Below the pieces are notes generated by a model, which saw nothing but the letters and a program-made list of their open reading frames with translations, searched no databases and was not told where the DNA came from. The position numbers were made by a program, and so were the translations under genes. Shown here one piece after another: positions 1-11,464 of a stretch of 64,000 bases of DNA. The number at the start of each line of letters is the position of its first letter. Positions within the stretch are counted from its first letter, which is position 1. Where the stretch lies: NCBI RefSeq assembly GCF_003473485.1, contig NC_053045.1, forward strand, positions 52,680,494-52,744,493, written 5' to 3'. The stretch is from Medicago truncatula. Lineage: Eukaryota > Streptophyta > Magnoliopsida > Fabales > Fabaceae.

Positions 1-28
1 TTTATATAACTTTGAATCGTCGCAACAG

Positions 29-1000
29 GCTATGTCCGCTTATGGATATGAAATTGTTCAAACACTGATTACTGATATAGAGCCAGATCAGCATGTGAAG
101 ACGGCCATGAATGAAATCAATGCTGGTAAGTTTTTTTAAAACCATGAGATGTCCCCACAACATATATAGCTATTATATTTATATGAGTTAAACTTGGTAT
201 GCTCAGTTTCTGTTCATAATTTACATGAATTATTCTCCAAAAGAGGTCAATAAGTGTTTAAGAAAGCCTACCTTTTTCCTTACGGTACGTCTTACATGTA
301 TCGAAAAACTATGTAGGGATGCTTGTAATATACAAGCTCTTGTTATTAAGCATCTGATCCTAAGTCTAATTTTGTTGCAAAATTTATTTTGGAATTAACT
401 CGTTTGTTTTGCTTCTTTGAGGTCCAATAGTTGGTCATGCTATGATATGGATCACATTATCTTTCATTATATCAACTCAACTTTTTATTCTATGACTTAT
501 GTATAGATATTGAATGAATCATAACTTCTGTGTCAAATACTTATTTATAGTTTATCATGTTTCATTACCTAGTGCTATGTGCCAAATATCTCCTTTGCTC
601 TTGGATTACCATATTTTCATTTACCGTTTCCTGTCTATGATTAGCTGCAAGAATGAGGATCGCAGCTAATGAGAAGGCTGAAGCAGAGAAAATCTTGCAA
701 ATAAAGCGAGCCGAGGGTGAGGCTGAGTCTAAATATCTCTCTGGGATGGGTATTGCTCGTCAACGTCAAGCCATTGTAGATGGTTTGAGAGACAGTGTGA
801 TTGGATTTTCAGAGAATGTACCAGGGCCAAGTGCAAAAGATGTCATGGATATGGTCCTTGTCACTCAATACTTTGACACTATGAAAGAAATTGGTGCTGC
901 CTCCAAGTCTTCTGCTGTGTTCATTCCACATGGACCTGGTGCTGTTCGTGATGTAGCTAGCCAAATTTGTGATGGACTTCTCCAGGGTTCTCATCAGTAG
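29..1000 (+). CDS. Hypersensitive-induced reaction (HIR) band-7 protein, 3' part
   Basis: Two exons of a gene that begins upstream of the window. Exon 29-125 follows a CAG acceptor and ends at a GTAAG donor; exon 645-1000 follows TTAG and ends in TAG. The joined frame reads [14 protein letters not shown].. and then [19 protein letters not shown].., ending in DGLLQGSHQ. This is the C-terminal half of the SPFH/band-7 (prohibitin-like) domain and the tail typical of plant HIR proteins, with the family hallmarks [27 protein letters not shown] and [18 protein letters not shown] proteins form oligomers in plasma-membrane microdomains and take part in hypersensitive cell death and NB-LRR signalling (family knowledge). 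The N-terminal myristoylation region is outside the window. The frame is intact, so the gene is probably functional. Confidence 0.93.
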
Positions 1001-1198
1001 CTTCTACTCCTCCAGCGTCGTATCCGATTTATACGAGAGTGTGCGGATATTTTAATTTTAATTTTTTTTTTAAATAGGATTTTTAATACTTTTGATTGTT
1101 ATGCTTCAATATGTTTACGTTATTAAAGTTGCATTCAAGAATTTTTTTTTATGCACTGTTTGAGAGTGCTTAAATTAAGTACTATGGTAGTATTGTTT

Positions 1199-1601
1199 TC
1201 TACCTCACGTTTTTTCACAAAGAAAATGGTTGGCTGCTGAAGGTTTGCTTGCATTTCAGGGTTCTTTTTATACTTCTATCACTGTCTCATACTGAGATAT
1301 TTTTTCTTTGAAATTCCTATATCTTAAAGCAACAGCTATTGACCACAATAAGGTGAAGTTTGGAGATACAAGAGTGAACATAACACTTCAACTGTAGTGT
1401 TTGAATACTCACTTGTTCTCTGATGGGTTAGGTTTGTGAGTTTAGTAGTGTAACCCTGCTTCAGTATGTTATATGGTTTTGTACCTCACATTTTTGCACA
1501 AAAGAAAAATGCTTGCTAAGCAAATAAAAATATCGAGAGGAGAGTACACAATTTTGTCCCTCAGAATCTGAAGGTTTGCTTGCATTTCAGGGTTCTTTTT
1601 A
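1199..1601. repeat. Duplicated block downstream of the HIR gene
   Basis: A 33-base block beginning tgaaggtttgcttgcatttc occurs at about 1238-1270 and again at 1569-1601. A second, looser match (tacctcac..cacaaa..gaaaa) precedes each copy, at 1200 and 1483. The order in the two copies is similar, so a segment of about 80-100 bp was probably duplicated in the 3' flank. The rest of 1001-1874 shows 3'UTR-like AT-rich DNA and no gene. Confidence 0.6.
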
Positions 1602-1874
1602 ATTGTAGAAATCTTCTCTCCCCTTTAGGAATAATCCTAAACATTGTCGAAAATGGAAGTAAACAAGTCTAGAGCTATTTTCAGAGACTAATTTTGTATA
1701 CGAATAAGCTTGAATGATTTTAAACTTCAGAAAGTAGAAGTGATAAATAGATATCTAATATTAGTACTGTCGTTGGATATTGAAGAATCTATATCCAATT
1801 TGTGTCATTGTTTGAAAGTCTCCTCATCCAGCAACTTCTCAGTTTAACACGAAAGCTTATCTCCTGGGCATAGA

Positions 1875-3656
1875 TTAGGGTCTTAGAGCCATGGAGACTC
1901 CAACCTTCGGAATCTTATCATCTGTGGCCCCAAAATCTATTTCGCTGGCCATAGTCACAAAAAATCTCTGCCAAAATCCTTGTTGAATGAGAGCACCTAC
2001 TTTGCCAGAACTGTCAAACCGAGCCTTTAGCAATGTTTCTGGAAAAAATGCATGCTGAGCACCAATGGTGACACCAGTTTCCTTGAGTGACAAGCTATGC
2101 TTCACCTGTGTTGCAATGGCAGTCTGGGTTAGGGGGTTCACTTCGTGATAAATGGTCGCTTTTAGAGTGTCAAAGCTGTCATGCCTGCATAATTTGAAAT
2201 ATTTATTTCAAGCTCGACAAAAGAAACAGTAGCAGAACACTAAGCAGTAACGATTAATTACATCCTAAAGTTAGTTTATAGATCACCAGTAGTTTTTGAT
2301 GGATATATCTTACAAGGTCAATGAAGCTTCAAGGAAGGCAGTGTTTAAGCCGAAGCCAGCAGTCAACTTGGTTATTGATCTTGTTGGTATGTGCAAGGCA
2401 ACATTGGCTCCCAGGGACAGAATGCTTGTTCCTAAAAGGCCTGATAATTTTACAACAGGGTCATATGCTCCTTCTTCGTTTCCTAATAATCCAATGCATC
2501 CAGTAATCCCAGTGAATCTATTCAAGTACTGTAGTTCCACCTATGAATTCATTGTGATTTCAGGAAATACTCAGATGCAATGAACAAAAAAACACTAAAA
2601 CTATTAAAGATGATACTTTACATAGTATATAAGTAAGTACAAAGTAATGGTACCTTCCCGGAGTCTGGTACGGTACATTTGAAAACAGTTCTGAATCCAG
2701 GTAGAATTTCTTGAACTGTAATGGATACAGCAGCAAAAGCACTACAGTCAGACATGCTGCAGGTAATGCCATTTCATTCAGGGTTCTAATAAATTAACAT
2801 GGCTCTCATTTGTTTGTGGAGACCTTTGACGGCTAAACTGTTTCTATACATATTTCTAAACGGATATGGCATACATAAACTATGATTCTATGAGATACTC
2901 ACTTGTTTCCTAAGTGCAAATTTAGATGCCAATCATATGAAATGAAGATTGAAAAAAGATGAAATTTTTTTGATAGTTTCTGAAAACTCTGCATGTATGT
3001 GAAGTCATTGAATGGTATTTTGTTATGGAGTAATCTTCATTGTAATTTACGTTCAATTCCACCCTTGATTTAAATAATTGATATGATTTAGTATTTAAAT
3101 GATTCAAACTTGACTAAAAGATAGAAAAAGGAATGATGGGAGAAAGTTTGAAAAATTTGAGGACTAAATCATTGAATCATTCAGTAAGAAATCAATGAGC
3201 AAAATATCAGTTTGCTCATTCATTTGTTATCCATACTTCCAACAGAATAACATTTGGCTAAAAAAGAAAAAAAAAATAGTTTCAACCATATGTAGAAAAA
3301 TAAAAGTAAAGGATTAAGCCTATGTTTGGATCCGCGGTAGCCATCTCATTCTTGCAATCTAAAACAGTTTTCACCGATCACCACAGTTCCAAACATAAGC
3401 TAAGTTGATGTTCACAATACCTTTACAAGAGAAGCCTGCATTCCAATCCATGAATTGGTAGTGAAAGTGAATAGGTGATTGATTAACATAGTCCTTGTAA
3501 AGAACATCTAATAAAAAATAAACAATTATTTCAGTATAATACTAGTAAAGAAGCTTATAGATAATACACTCTTCTAAAGATTAAAATGGAAAGGAATTTG
3601 ATAAAACCTTTGGCATTATCACCAAGATTAGAATATACACCAGGACTCTTGCTCAT
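1875..3656 (-). CDS. Divergent mitochondrial outer-membrane porin (VDAC), possibly disrupted
   Basis: Minus-strand exons recognised: 3656-3608 (MSKSPGVYSNLGDNAK), 3507-3421 (DVLYKDYVNQ.. to GFSCK), 2756-2654 (MSDCSAFAAVSITVQEILPG to VPDSGK), 2540-2314 (VELQYLNRFTGITG.. to ASLT) and 2184-1875 (HDSFDTLKATIYHEVNPLTQ.. to VSMALRP, stop TAA). Phases agree at 3608/3507, 2654/2540 and 2314/2184, all with GT..AG introns. The N-terminal GVYSNLGDNAKDVLYKDY and the C-terminal beta-strand pattern are those of plant VDAC, the 19-strand channel for metabolites across the outer mitochondrial membrane. The join from 3421 to 2756 does not work directly: the phases differ and about 25 residues of the family are missing. 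A donor-like site (AACAA, then GTGAGT) lies near 2905, but I found no in-phase acceptor for that exon. It is either a divergent porin-5-like gene with an unseen exon or a decaying copy. Confidence 0.72.
3318..3400. mobile_element. Tiny PIF/Harbinger-like MITE in a VDAC intron
   Basis: An 83-bp segment has terminal inverted repeats GCCTATGTTTGGA (left) and GCTTATGTTTGGA (right, reversed). It is flanked on both sides by TAA. The TAA target duplication and the ATGTTTGG-type end are typical of Tourist/PIF-Harbinger elements. It lies between VDAC exons 2 and 3. Confidence 0.6.
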
Positions 3657-5983
3657 TTTGCTAAAATGAATGCTAAGAAATCAAAATTGTTGTTTGAGTT
3701 TCACCTTTTTGTGATTTGTTGACATGATAATTTATTGGGAGCGAAAGGGAGGGCAAAGGGAAGTTTCCTATTGTACAAAATGGTTCAACTGATTTGGTGG
3801 TACCATGCATAAAATGAAATTTCCAAATATCAACTGTAGCTATTGTTTGGTACACTAAAAATGACATCTCAAGGTGGTGACTAGTGAAATAAACAAAGAG
3901 TGAAATTTAAGGTAGCATTAGACAAACATTGTCTGTGTCTGAACCTGCTTGTATTCTACCTTACACTGACGCTCCTTGTAAATTAACGTTAGTACATTAA
4001 ATAAACATGTTGTCATATTTGTTATGAAATAACTATTGCTTCAGGGTTAAGCTGATTCCAATTATTAGAGGTTTGTCCTATAGAACATGTAAAATCTTCA
4101 AACAATGTTTGAACTCAAGCTTGGGTTAATGACTTGGTTAATACATCAGCAGAGTTGTCATCTGTTCTAACATTTTCTAGAATTTCCTTCCTTTTGCAAT
4201 CACTTCCCTCACAAACATCTATGTGCTTAGTTTTCTCACGGTATATTTGATTCTTAGCCAAGTAAATTTTTAATATCACAAAGATATTCGAGAAAATGGA
4301 AAATAATTTAATTTGTATATATCATTAAAAAAAATTACATTGTTCATGTTAATAAAAATGTTTGTCTTTAATCATAACGATTGATGCTTAAAAACTACAA
4401 CTAGAATAGTTGTATTTCGTCTTTCGGTGTATTATGAAAGTATGTCGTGCATAATTGTAGAACATGTCAATAATACTTGAAATAATGACATTGATATGAA
4501 TAATTGTGTAGTTGTATTTTCGCCTTTTAGTGTACATCCTTATCTATAAAAGAAGTGTATATCTAATAAAAGAAAAACGAATAAAAAATTCAATATGTTT
4601 AAATAACATGTCATGTTTGGTTGAGATGGCCAAAATAGTAAAATAGTATGTATTTGGATCATCTCATTTTTTTCTTTTGTTTCATCGCTCGTGTTAGGAG
4701 AGACATAGACACATCAATATTGATGAACCTTATATACAATCAAAATTGAGTAAAATTTCTCACCTAACATGAAGGGAGAGAATGAGAAGATCCAAATCCA
4801 ATAAGTAAATAGTGAAGGTGACATTGTTAATCAAGCATACAATATATATTTTTGCTAATCATGTCAAAAATGAAAATGTTACATTTTAGGGAGAGGCCAA
4901 GAAAAATGTGACGTTTATTCGTAAGTAAAAAATACTAGTCCAGATATTGATGAATCTAATAGTTCAATCCTCCTCCAAGGTGGTGCTGGTTAGAATTTGC
5001 GTATCTAAAAGGCTTGTTTACAAAATTGTGTGAAAAGTTAATGACACAGCAATTGCATAGTAAGAGTTAGACTTTGTTGAAATTTTGGCATCCAAAAGTA
5101 AATTAAGTCGTTAAGTCGCAACCTGCATTAGTTGGTTGGAGTCAATATTTTGATTATTTTCAAAAGATTGTGTCGAATTTTTTTTGTGATGGAGTGCAGT
5201 TGTCATCTGGTCATTCCCATTTTTAATTTCCTTCATGTGTCATATGTTCACAAAAAAGGAAAAGTGCTCAGATTGTATACACCTAAGCAATCAAAATATT
5301 TTGCATGCATATAGTTTTGCAATGGTCTCTGCCCCCTTCCTCATTTGCAAATTGCAATGACAGATTTGAAGAACCACACATCTTACTTGCATCCATATCC
5401 TTAAGGATTAAAATTAGCATTCAAAATTCCGTTTGTGTCCTATAAAGTCATCTCTTTGGCCCCTTCCATCATAGTTAGTACACTTATCACAAAGTCTAAC
5501 AGTGAAGGTAACCATTTACATAAATCCAAAAATCAGGAAAGTCAAGAGCTAATGTATACCAACATACAGAAACAAACAATAATGTAGCAATTGATGCAAA
5601 GTATTTTTAAATTTTGAAATGTCAGAAAGATATCAAAGGTTATTCACATACATGTTCTGTTGGGTACCCAAAATTTCTCCCACCTTTCTCTTATTTCGAG
5701 TTTCCTACAGTGGCCACACAGTCAGTCAATTTGAAAAATAAATCATGACATCTAGCCACTTTCCCAAACCCTTTTCACTCCTTGGCCTTGCAATAATTTT
5801 TTTTTTTTATTAAGGACAGCTTTTTCAAACACTGAAAAGAGCTACACTACTACTCTACTAGTGTTTGTCCTTTCCTCACCCTATGGTAAAACAAATTAAG
5901 TTTTCATTTCTAAAAAAATTGTCATCACTTAAAAAAAAAAGCTGTAACAATAAAATAAAAACTAATCTTTGATCATGAATAAT
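3657..5983. other. Gene-poor interval
   Basis: No gene is supported between the VDAC start and the MCTP stop. The interval holds a decayed copia fragment (4115-4266), two loosely repeated segments near 4400-4560 with a 'ttgtatttcg/ttttcgcctttyrgtgta' theme, and AT-rich DNA with a T run at about 5798. The last few hundred bases should contain the MCTP 3'UTR. Confidence 0.6.
4115..4266 (-). pseudogene. Copia-type retrotransposon remnant (RNase H C-terminus)
   Basis: Read on the minus strand this encodes about 50 uninterrupted residues ending in a natural-looking stop. The start is IYLAKNQIYREKTKHIDV and the end has the DDNSADVLTK motif. This is the well-known end of the copia pol polyprotein (SKNxxxHxRTKHIDV..NxADxLTK). 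Nothing upstream (higher coordinates) continues the frame, so only the tail of the element remains. The two conserved blocks are correctly spaced with no stop, so the decay is by truncation more than point mutation. Confidence 0.85.
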
Positions 5984-8900
5984 CTACATCAATCTATCAG
6001 ACAAACTAGGAAGTCTTCTGAAAAAGTTCAAACTAGCCGGAGGCATTGGGTTCCTAAACATTGGATGACGAAGATAGTAGAATCCTAAAGCCACAGCAAC
6101 CATTTTAGGAGGCACTGAATAGAGTATAACAGCAATAACAAGACACACTCCAATGAACAATTTTGTAGCTCTTGGATCTCTCCAACTAACCAATGCTTGA
6201 ACCCTCTCACCCTGTGTAGCAAAATCACCCAAAACAGTTTGCACCCTTGCAGCCAACATTCTTAACCTGTCATAACGAACACGAACCAAATCAGGTGGTT
6301 TGGAGCTAGGCATTGTGTCAAATTCTTCATCTAATTCATCTGGATCAACAGCTTCAGCTTGTGATAATCTTGTATCCATACCAGCTGGTATCTTGGGTCT
6401 AAAACGGTAATACCATATCCCAATCAAAACTACATATAAAAACCCGGTTGGAACAATTAAATCAGGATACCAAACAAGTACCAAGTAAAGTATATGAAGC
6501 AAAACCGTTGTAACTGGATTTTTCCATCTTCTTATATCATCTAACCACTTAGCTAATCCAACAGCCCAAGCTAAAACTGCCACAATTCTAAACCAATTGG
6601 CCTTACTTTTCCTCATACTCCAAGCATGTGAATCAGCATCCAACATGTAACGAACAACCTCGTGCCCCATGGGAGGCTCTGAACGAGCCAGCCACTGAGC
6701 TACCATCTTAGTGGCTGCCCCGCGGAGAGCCTCCTGTTGGGCCACGCCAAGTGGACGAATGTAGTGCATTTTTGGAAGCAATGGTTGTTGATAAACCGCA
6801 CATGTATCAGGAAAAAACCCGTGGCATGCAAACCTAACCGCTAACTCGATTTCACCCATTTTCTTCAAACCGTTTCGAGTCAGAACTAGTAATGGATAGG
6901 AACTTGTGTAGATTTTATTGCTCTCTAGAGTGGATACCCGTATACGAATTTTGCCTATACGGCAATCTGGTTTTTCTTCTGCCACATCAGCAAACATACG
7001 CCAGTTGTCAAATACACCTACGGTTAAGACAGTGCAAGGATCATATACCTGCCATGTGTACTGTTCGTTCCACCGTGGGTCGAAGCTATCCGTCACGGTT
7101 CGGGTTCGGACCCATTTTTTGCCATACTTGGCCACACAGTAAGAATCAGTGGACCCTTTTCCTGGACCCTTGGATTTCATAGGAAGAAGACCACGAGCAC
7201 CTAAGATTCCAAGTTCAAGAATTCCAACCGGAGGTTTCCATAGAGATTTCGCGGTGGGACGAAAATCACTACACACGTGCGCCGCTTCATCAAGCACGTG
7301 ATAACCACCTTCTAAACAGAGGCGTAGGTGGACTCTCCCACAGTAGGACCCACCTTCTAACGGGAACCATTTGGCTGGCACGTGGCGGTCGTCTATACGC
7401 TGTTCGATTGACGTCAGAGGAATCACCACGTGGCCGAGTAACGCCGCTTCCTTGGTGGTGCGATCTTCTACGAGAAGGACCATGGAATCTTCTAGTGGCT
7501 CACCGGCGACAAAGAGAAGATCTTCGTGCCAGTGAAACGACATGCTGTGGTGGTTCATTGAGCCTCTTCTTGTTCTCTGTGATTGAAACCCTAACTGAAC
7601 CTTCACTCTTATCTCCGGCGCCGTTAACGGTGGTAGATTCGGTGTTAGATTCAGGTCTTGTGCTTCCATTACTGTTACTCTCAGATACCAAAGCTTCGGT
7701 GATTGATAAACCTTTGAGCGAGTGTGTGCAACGTACGGTGCATCTGAACTCCATGCTTCTGGAAAAGCATCGTCGGATTGAGTTCCGATCCAAACGGAAA
7801 GCTGTATGTCGCCGGAGACTCTAACGGCGTTTTGTTCTGCTGCGCCACCTTCGAGACGGTACCATTGTGGAGCAAGAGGACTATCTGGAGAATCACGAAT
7901 AGGTACATCAGAAAGATCAAAGCAAACACCACCGAGAAATTGCTCTGTAGGTGAATCCCAAACTGAAATCTCCAACGTAGCACCGGTTGCATCGGTTTTG
8001 CTGTAACCAAGGGCAAAAACCTGGTTCCACTCCGGTGAGTCATTGGGCTCGTTGGGCCTAAAACTCGCGGGCTTTGATCTGACGTAGTGACTAGAGGTTC
8101 GAACCTTCACGAACGGGCTTTCAGTTGGAGGATTAAGCCCGCGAACTTTCACGATTCTAACAAACAGATACTGCATTGGCTCAACTAGATCATAGGGATG
8201 AATCCTCTCAGATTCACCGTTAGGTTTCTTCCCGGAGATATCTTTCGGCGCATAATCACCATTACCGTTACCATTAGGTCTCTTCATAATCTTCACTCTA
8301 TCATTCCTCATTGTTTGCATCTTCCTCACTTCAGGATGATGATGATGATACTGCATTTCTGGTTCCGGTTGAGCGTACATCTCCGGCAACGGTGGATCTT
8401 GTTGAACACGAACCACCGGAGAAGGTGATTCTTCCATAACCACCACACGCGGTGAAGGAGGACCGTCAGGAAGTGGCACACAATGCTCCATCTGTTCAAC
8501 CTGAAAAACTCTTCCCTCTTCAACCATCATCGGATGCCTGTGACTGTGATTGTTCCTCTCTTGCTCTGCGCCACCACCGTGTCGTTCTTCCTCCGGCGGC
8601 GGTTGCGATGGCTGATCCTGTTGTTGTTGTTGCTGTTCATCTTGCTGTAACAACTCATCGTAGTAATAAATCTTCAAACCGATTTCACCTCTAATCCAAC
8701 TGAAAACACTCTTCTTCTCTAAAGTATAATAAACCAGAGCCTCTTCACCTCTACCAGAAAACTGTGTTCCATAAAGCTTAACCCTACCCAGAAAATGATT
8801 CTTGCGACCACTACCATTCCCAAATTTCTTATCATTATAAACCTCAACTTCAAGCTCTTCAAACTCCATATTATCCGGGTCAGAAACGATGAACTCAAGC

Positions 8901-9100
8901 AACTCGTTCCAAACCGGGTTGAGCTCCTTAAACCGGGTGGTGGTTCGTTTTCTCTGACCGTCGAAGTCCGCCACCACGTAAGGACTGGAACTTCCTTGAC
9001 CATCTTTGGGAAGAAGGTTGCGTGCGTCAACAACTTCCACCGCCAATCTTCTCACCGTTTGGGGCGGTCCTTGTTGAAACGGCGTCGTTGCCATGTTCAT
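5984..9100 (-). CDS. Multiple C2 domain and transmembrane protein (MCTP, QUIRKY-like)
   Basis: An intronless gene of 1038 codons, as is usual for plant MCTPs. Order of domains: N-terminal C2A (about residues 16-150, starting VRRLAVEVVDARNLLPKDG); a low-complexity linker with Q, P, E and H runs (about 155-300); C2B (about 305-435), C2C (about 470-610) and C2D (about 640-780); and a C-terminal PRT_C membrane domain with hydrophobic helices around WFRIVAVLAWAVGLAKWL, VLLHILYLVLVWYPDLIV and LFIGVCLVIAVILY, ending RLPSLSDRLM. MCTPs sit at ER-plasma-membrane contacts in plasmodesmata and affect cell-to-cell movement of signals. A C2A domain plus long linker points to the QUIRKY/MCTP15-16 branch rather than the shorter FTIP1 branch. 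Start: MNM gives two close ATGs; the first is used. Homopolymer runs in the linker may vary in length. Confidence 0.95.
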   Translation of the reverse strand: MNMATTPFQQGPPQTVRRLAVEVVDARNLLPKDGQGSSSPYVVADFDGQRKRTTTRFKELNPVWNELLEFIVSDPDNMEFEELEVEVYNDKKFGNGSGRKNHFLGRVKLYGTQFSGRGEEALVYYTLEKKSVFSWIRGEIGLKIYYYDELLQQDEQQQQQQDQPSQPPPEEERHGGGAEQERNNHSHRHPMMVEEGRVFQVEQMEHCVPLPDGPPSPRVVVMEESPSPVVRVQQDPPLPEMYAQPEPEMQYHHHHPEVRKMQTMRNDRVKIMKRPNGNGNGDYAPKDISGKKPNGESERIHPYDLVEPMQYLFVRIVKVRGLNPPTESPFVKVRTSSHYVRSKPASFRPNEPNDSPEWNQVFALGYSKTDATGATLEISVWDSPTEQFLGGVCFDLSDVPIRDSPDSPLAPQWYRLEGGAAEQNAVRVSGDIQLSVWIGTQSDDAFPEAWSSDAPYVAHTRSKVYQSPKLWYLRVTVMEAQDLNLTPNLPPLTAPEIRVKVQLGFQSQRTRRGSMNHHSMSFHWHEDLLFVAGEPLEDSMVLLVEDRTTKEAALLGHVVIPLTSIEQRIDDRHVPAKWFPLEGGSYCGRVHLRLCLEGGYHVLDEAAHVCSDFRPTAKSLWKPPVGILELGILGARGLLPMKSKGPGKGSTDSYCVAKYGKKWVRTRTVTDSFDPRWNEQYTWQVYDPCTVLTVGVFDNWRMFADVAEEKPDCRIGKIRIRVSTLESNKIYTSSYPLLVLTRNGLKKMGEIELAVRFACHGFFPDTCAVYQQPLLPKMHYIRPLGVAQQEALRGAATKMVAQWLARSEPPMGHEVVRYMLDADSHAWSMRKSKANWFRIVAVLAWAVGLAKWLDDIRRWKNPVTTVLLHILYLVLVWYPDLIVPTGFLYVVLIGIWYYRFRPKIPAGMDTRLSQAEAVDPDELDEEFDTMPSSKPPDLVRVRYDRLRMLAARVQTVLGDFATQGERVQALVSWRDPRATKLFIGVCLVIAVILYSVPPKMVAVALGFYYLRHPMFRNPMPPASLNFFRRLPSLSDRLM

Positions 9101-10260
9101 AGTCTCATCGAGAAATGAGAAACAAAGACTCGTTTTTGGTTTTGTGTTGTGGGTTGCGTTTTTTTATTATTATTATTTTAATGTTATTTCCGTATATTTA
9201 GGAAAGGAAGGAAGGTTTGTTGTAAGCAGGTTGGATTCCATGCTCTCTCGCCAAGGAACTTTTTTCAATTCCCTCTCCACTAGTCTACGGGTTTGGTTAT
9301 TCACCACCTCAAATTTTTTTTTTTATTTATATGAGAATATTTAAGATTAATTTGTGAATGTTTTTATTTGTTTATTTCAATGGTTGATAAGTTAGTTAGA
9401 ATGAATGGCCCAAGCAAGCATCTCACTTTTTTCTATTCACTAATCTCCTAGTCACAGACAAAAAGTTCTCATTTTAATTCTTAATTTTCTATATGTAGGT
9501 TTATAGGATATCGATTCCTGAATGCACATGTGCATTTCTTTATGTGATCATAAGATTAGTCTAAGAAGAGTTTTTCTTGCTTGTGTTATAAAAATTGAAT
9601 TCTGGATTTAGTAATATTTTGTATCACACGCTTGTTTGTCTTACCCAAGTTGAGGAGAGTGGCATACATATATTAACTTTATTTTTAACACGGTTTGTTG
9701 TCACACTCTAGATCTCTTTTGTACTGTTGATTTATTTAATTAACTTAATAAATCAGAAGTTTTAGTTTATATGTGATATAGTCGTCAATTCAACTATCAA
9801 ACTATTATTTGTAATAAAATGAAGTATACATGAGACCGTGATGTTAGAAAGTATGTGTACCAAAAGCCATATAAAAAAGGACTTGTAGCAATGTACATGT
9901 CCATTACTCTTGATGACATGGTTTGAACAGAGGCATGGAAGATGCAACCCTTGATAGAAATAGGCTTAGATTTTCAATGAAACTTAAAATCCTCAGCAGG
10001 AAGGCACATGATTCCGCGTCCCAACTATGGCCCCATCCTTTTTTTTGTCAAAAAAGCATCTACATTTTTGAATAAAGTTCTAGGACAAAGCATCACCTTT
10101 ACCCTTCCTTCCCTACCCGTTTGGTTCCTTATTCTTCACCATGCATCACTTGTCAACATCCACAACTCCAACCACCTTTCCTTTCCTATTTCAAGCAAAC
10201 TATATCTTGTCTATTGATTTTATGTATCAGTGTTCAAGAAGCTCCTTAAGGCACTATTCC

Positions 10261-10294
<34 letters not shown>

Positions 10295-11464
10295 AATTGT
10301 GTTCTACAAGCTCTGTATTTTTTAGTATTAAGGAATGCCACATGATGTATTTTATTGTGTAATTTTTTTTTTTTTTTTTATGTAAATTTGAAAAAGTTTT
10401 TGGAAGTTATTCATTTCCCTGTCTAATATTTAGTATATCACAAAACATTCAACCAAGGATTAATCACTGTAACAACGTATGCCGCTCTTGTCAAGAATTT
10501 TTTGGGGAGGTTAGTCCTTAACTATTAACCAACTTATCATGAAGAAAAGCATGAATATGAAGGAGAATAGTTTAGGTAACCAGAAGAAGCAGACAAACAA
10601 TTTAAGCTCAGGAAGAAGCTTCTCTTTTCAGCATCAGCATCCTGTGAGATTATGCTCTTTTTAAAATTGGTGAACTACTTGTGGAATCTGATCCCTATAA
10701 GATAAAAGTAAATTTTGACATAGTGACTTTCCGATTCTGCATAATCGGGATCAATGTATTGGATTCTAGCTTAGTGGAGAATATTGTTTAAAGAATCATA
10801 TGCAAAGGAGGTTTTGAAAAAGAAGAGGTGATGTCATCTGATTTGTAGTTTTGTTTTTTGAGGTTTTTTCATCAAAGGATAGAAGCCAACATAAGATTAT
10901 TGGATAGAAGCAATGAGAACTTAGAGGTTTATTTTCTTCTCTTTTTTTGAGGAATATAGCAGATCCTTATTGTGATTGTATCTTCTCTAAGACTGCTTTC
11001 ATCAGATTGCCATAAACTGATGATAAAATTATATATATTATGCATTTTGACAAGGACTGTGAAAGTGTATATTCAAATTAATTATGAAGCTAATTGTGGC
11101 AAGAATTCTGTCTCTAATATTGTAGTCATTTGACTTGATCAAGATTATGAACCATTCTGTCTCTAATATTGTTGTCATTTGACTTGATCAAGATTGTGCA
11201 GGCACTAAAATATGCCAATTAGCCCTCATAAAGTTTCCTCTACAATCACTTAATTCTTCTGACATGAAAAATGATGTATGACATAAAATTATATCATATT
11301 ATGGATGTAGATGTGAAGATTGGAAACAAACAAGATACATAAAATATATATTTAAAGTTTGAATATATGTATGATACTTTGTTGATGTTCTATAGATACA
11401 TTTGAAAGGAACTTTTGACTTGAAGTGGTGAATATATATTAATTGATGCAGGTCAAAGGACTAC
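9101..11464. other. Gene-poor interval upstream of MCTP
   Basis: No credible gene is seen. The first part should hold the MCTP promoter and 5'UTR. It contains a (TTA)n stretch near 9164, a (TA)n microsatellite at about 10264-10290, a T run at about 10363, and a tandem duplication at 11105-11202. Short open frames here have no recognisable protein pattern. Confidence 0.6.
11105..11202. repeat. Tandem duplication of about 49 bp
   Basis: The segment starting attctgtctctaatattgta at 11105 is repeated immediately at 11154 with only a few differences; both copies continue into catttgacttgatcaagatt. It is non-coding and two copies only, so it is a recent local duplication rather than a satellite. 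Confidence 0.85.

Noticed and set aside
7408-9118. Several plus-strand open frames overlapping the MCTP gene
   Set aside because: They are antisense shadows of a long, domain-complete minus-strand gene and have no recognisable protein pattern.
10008-10362. Two overlapping plus-strand frames of about 70 codons
   Set aside because: They run through a (TA)n microsatellite and T runs and have no protein-like composition.
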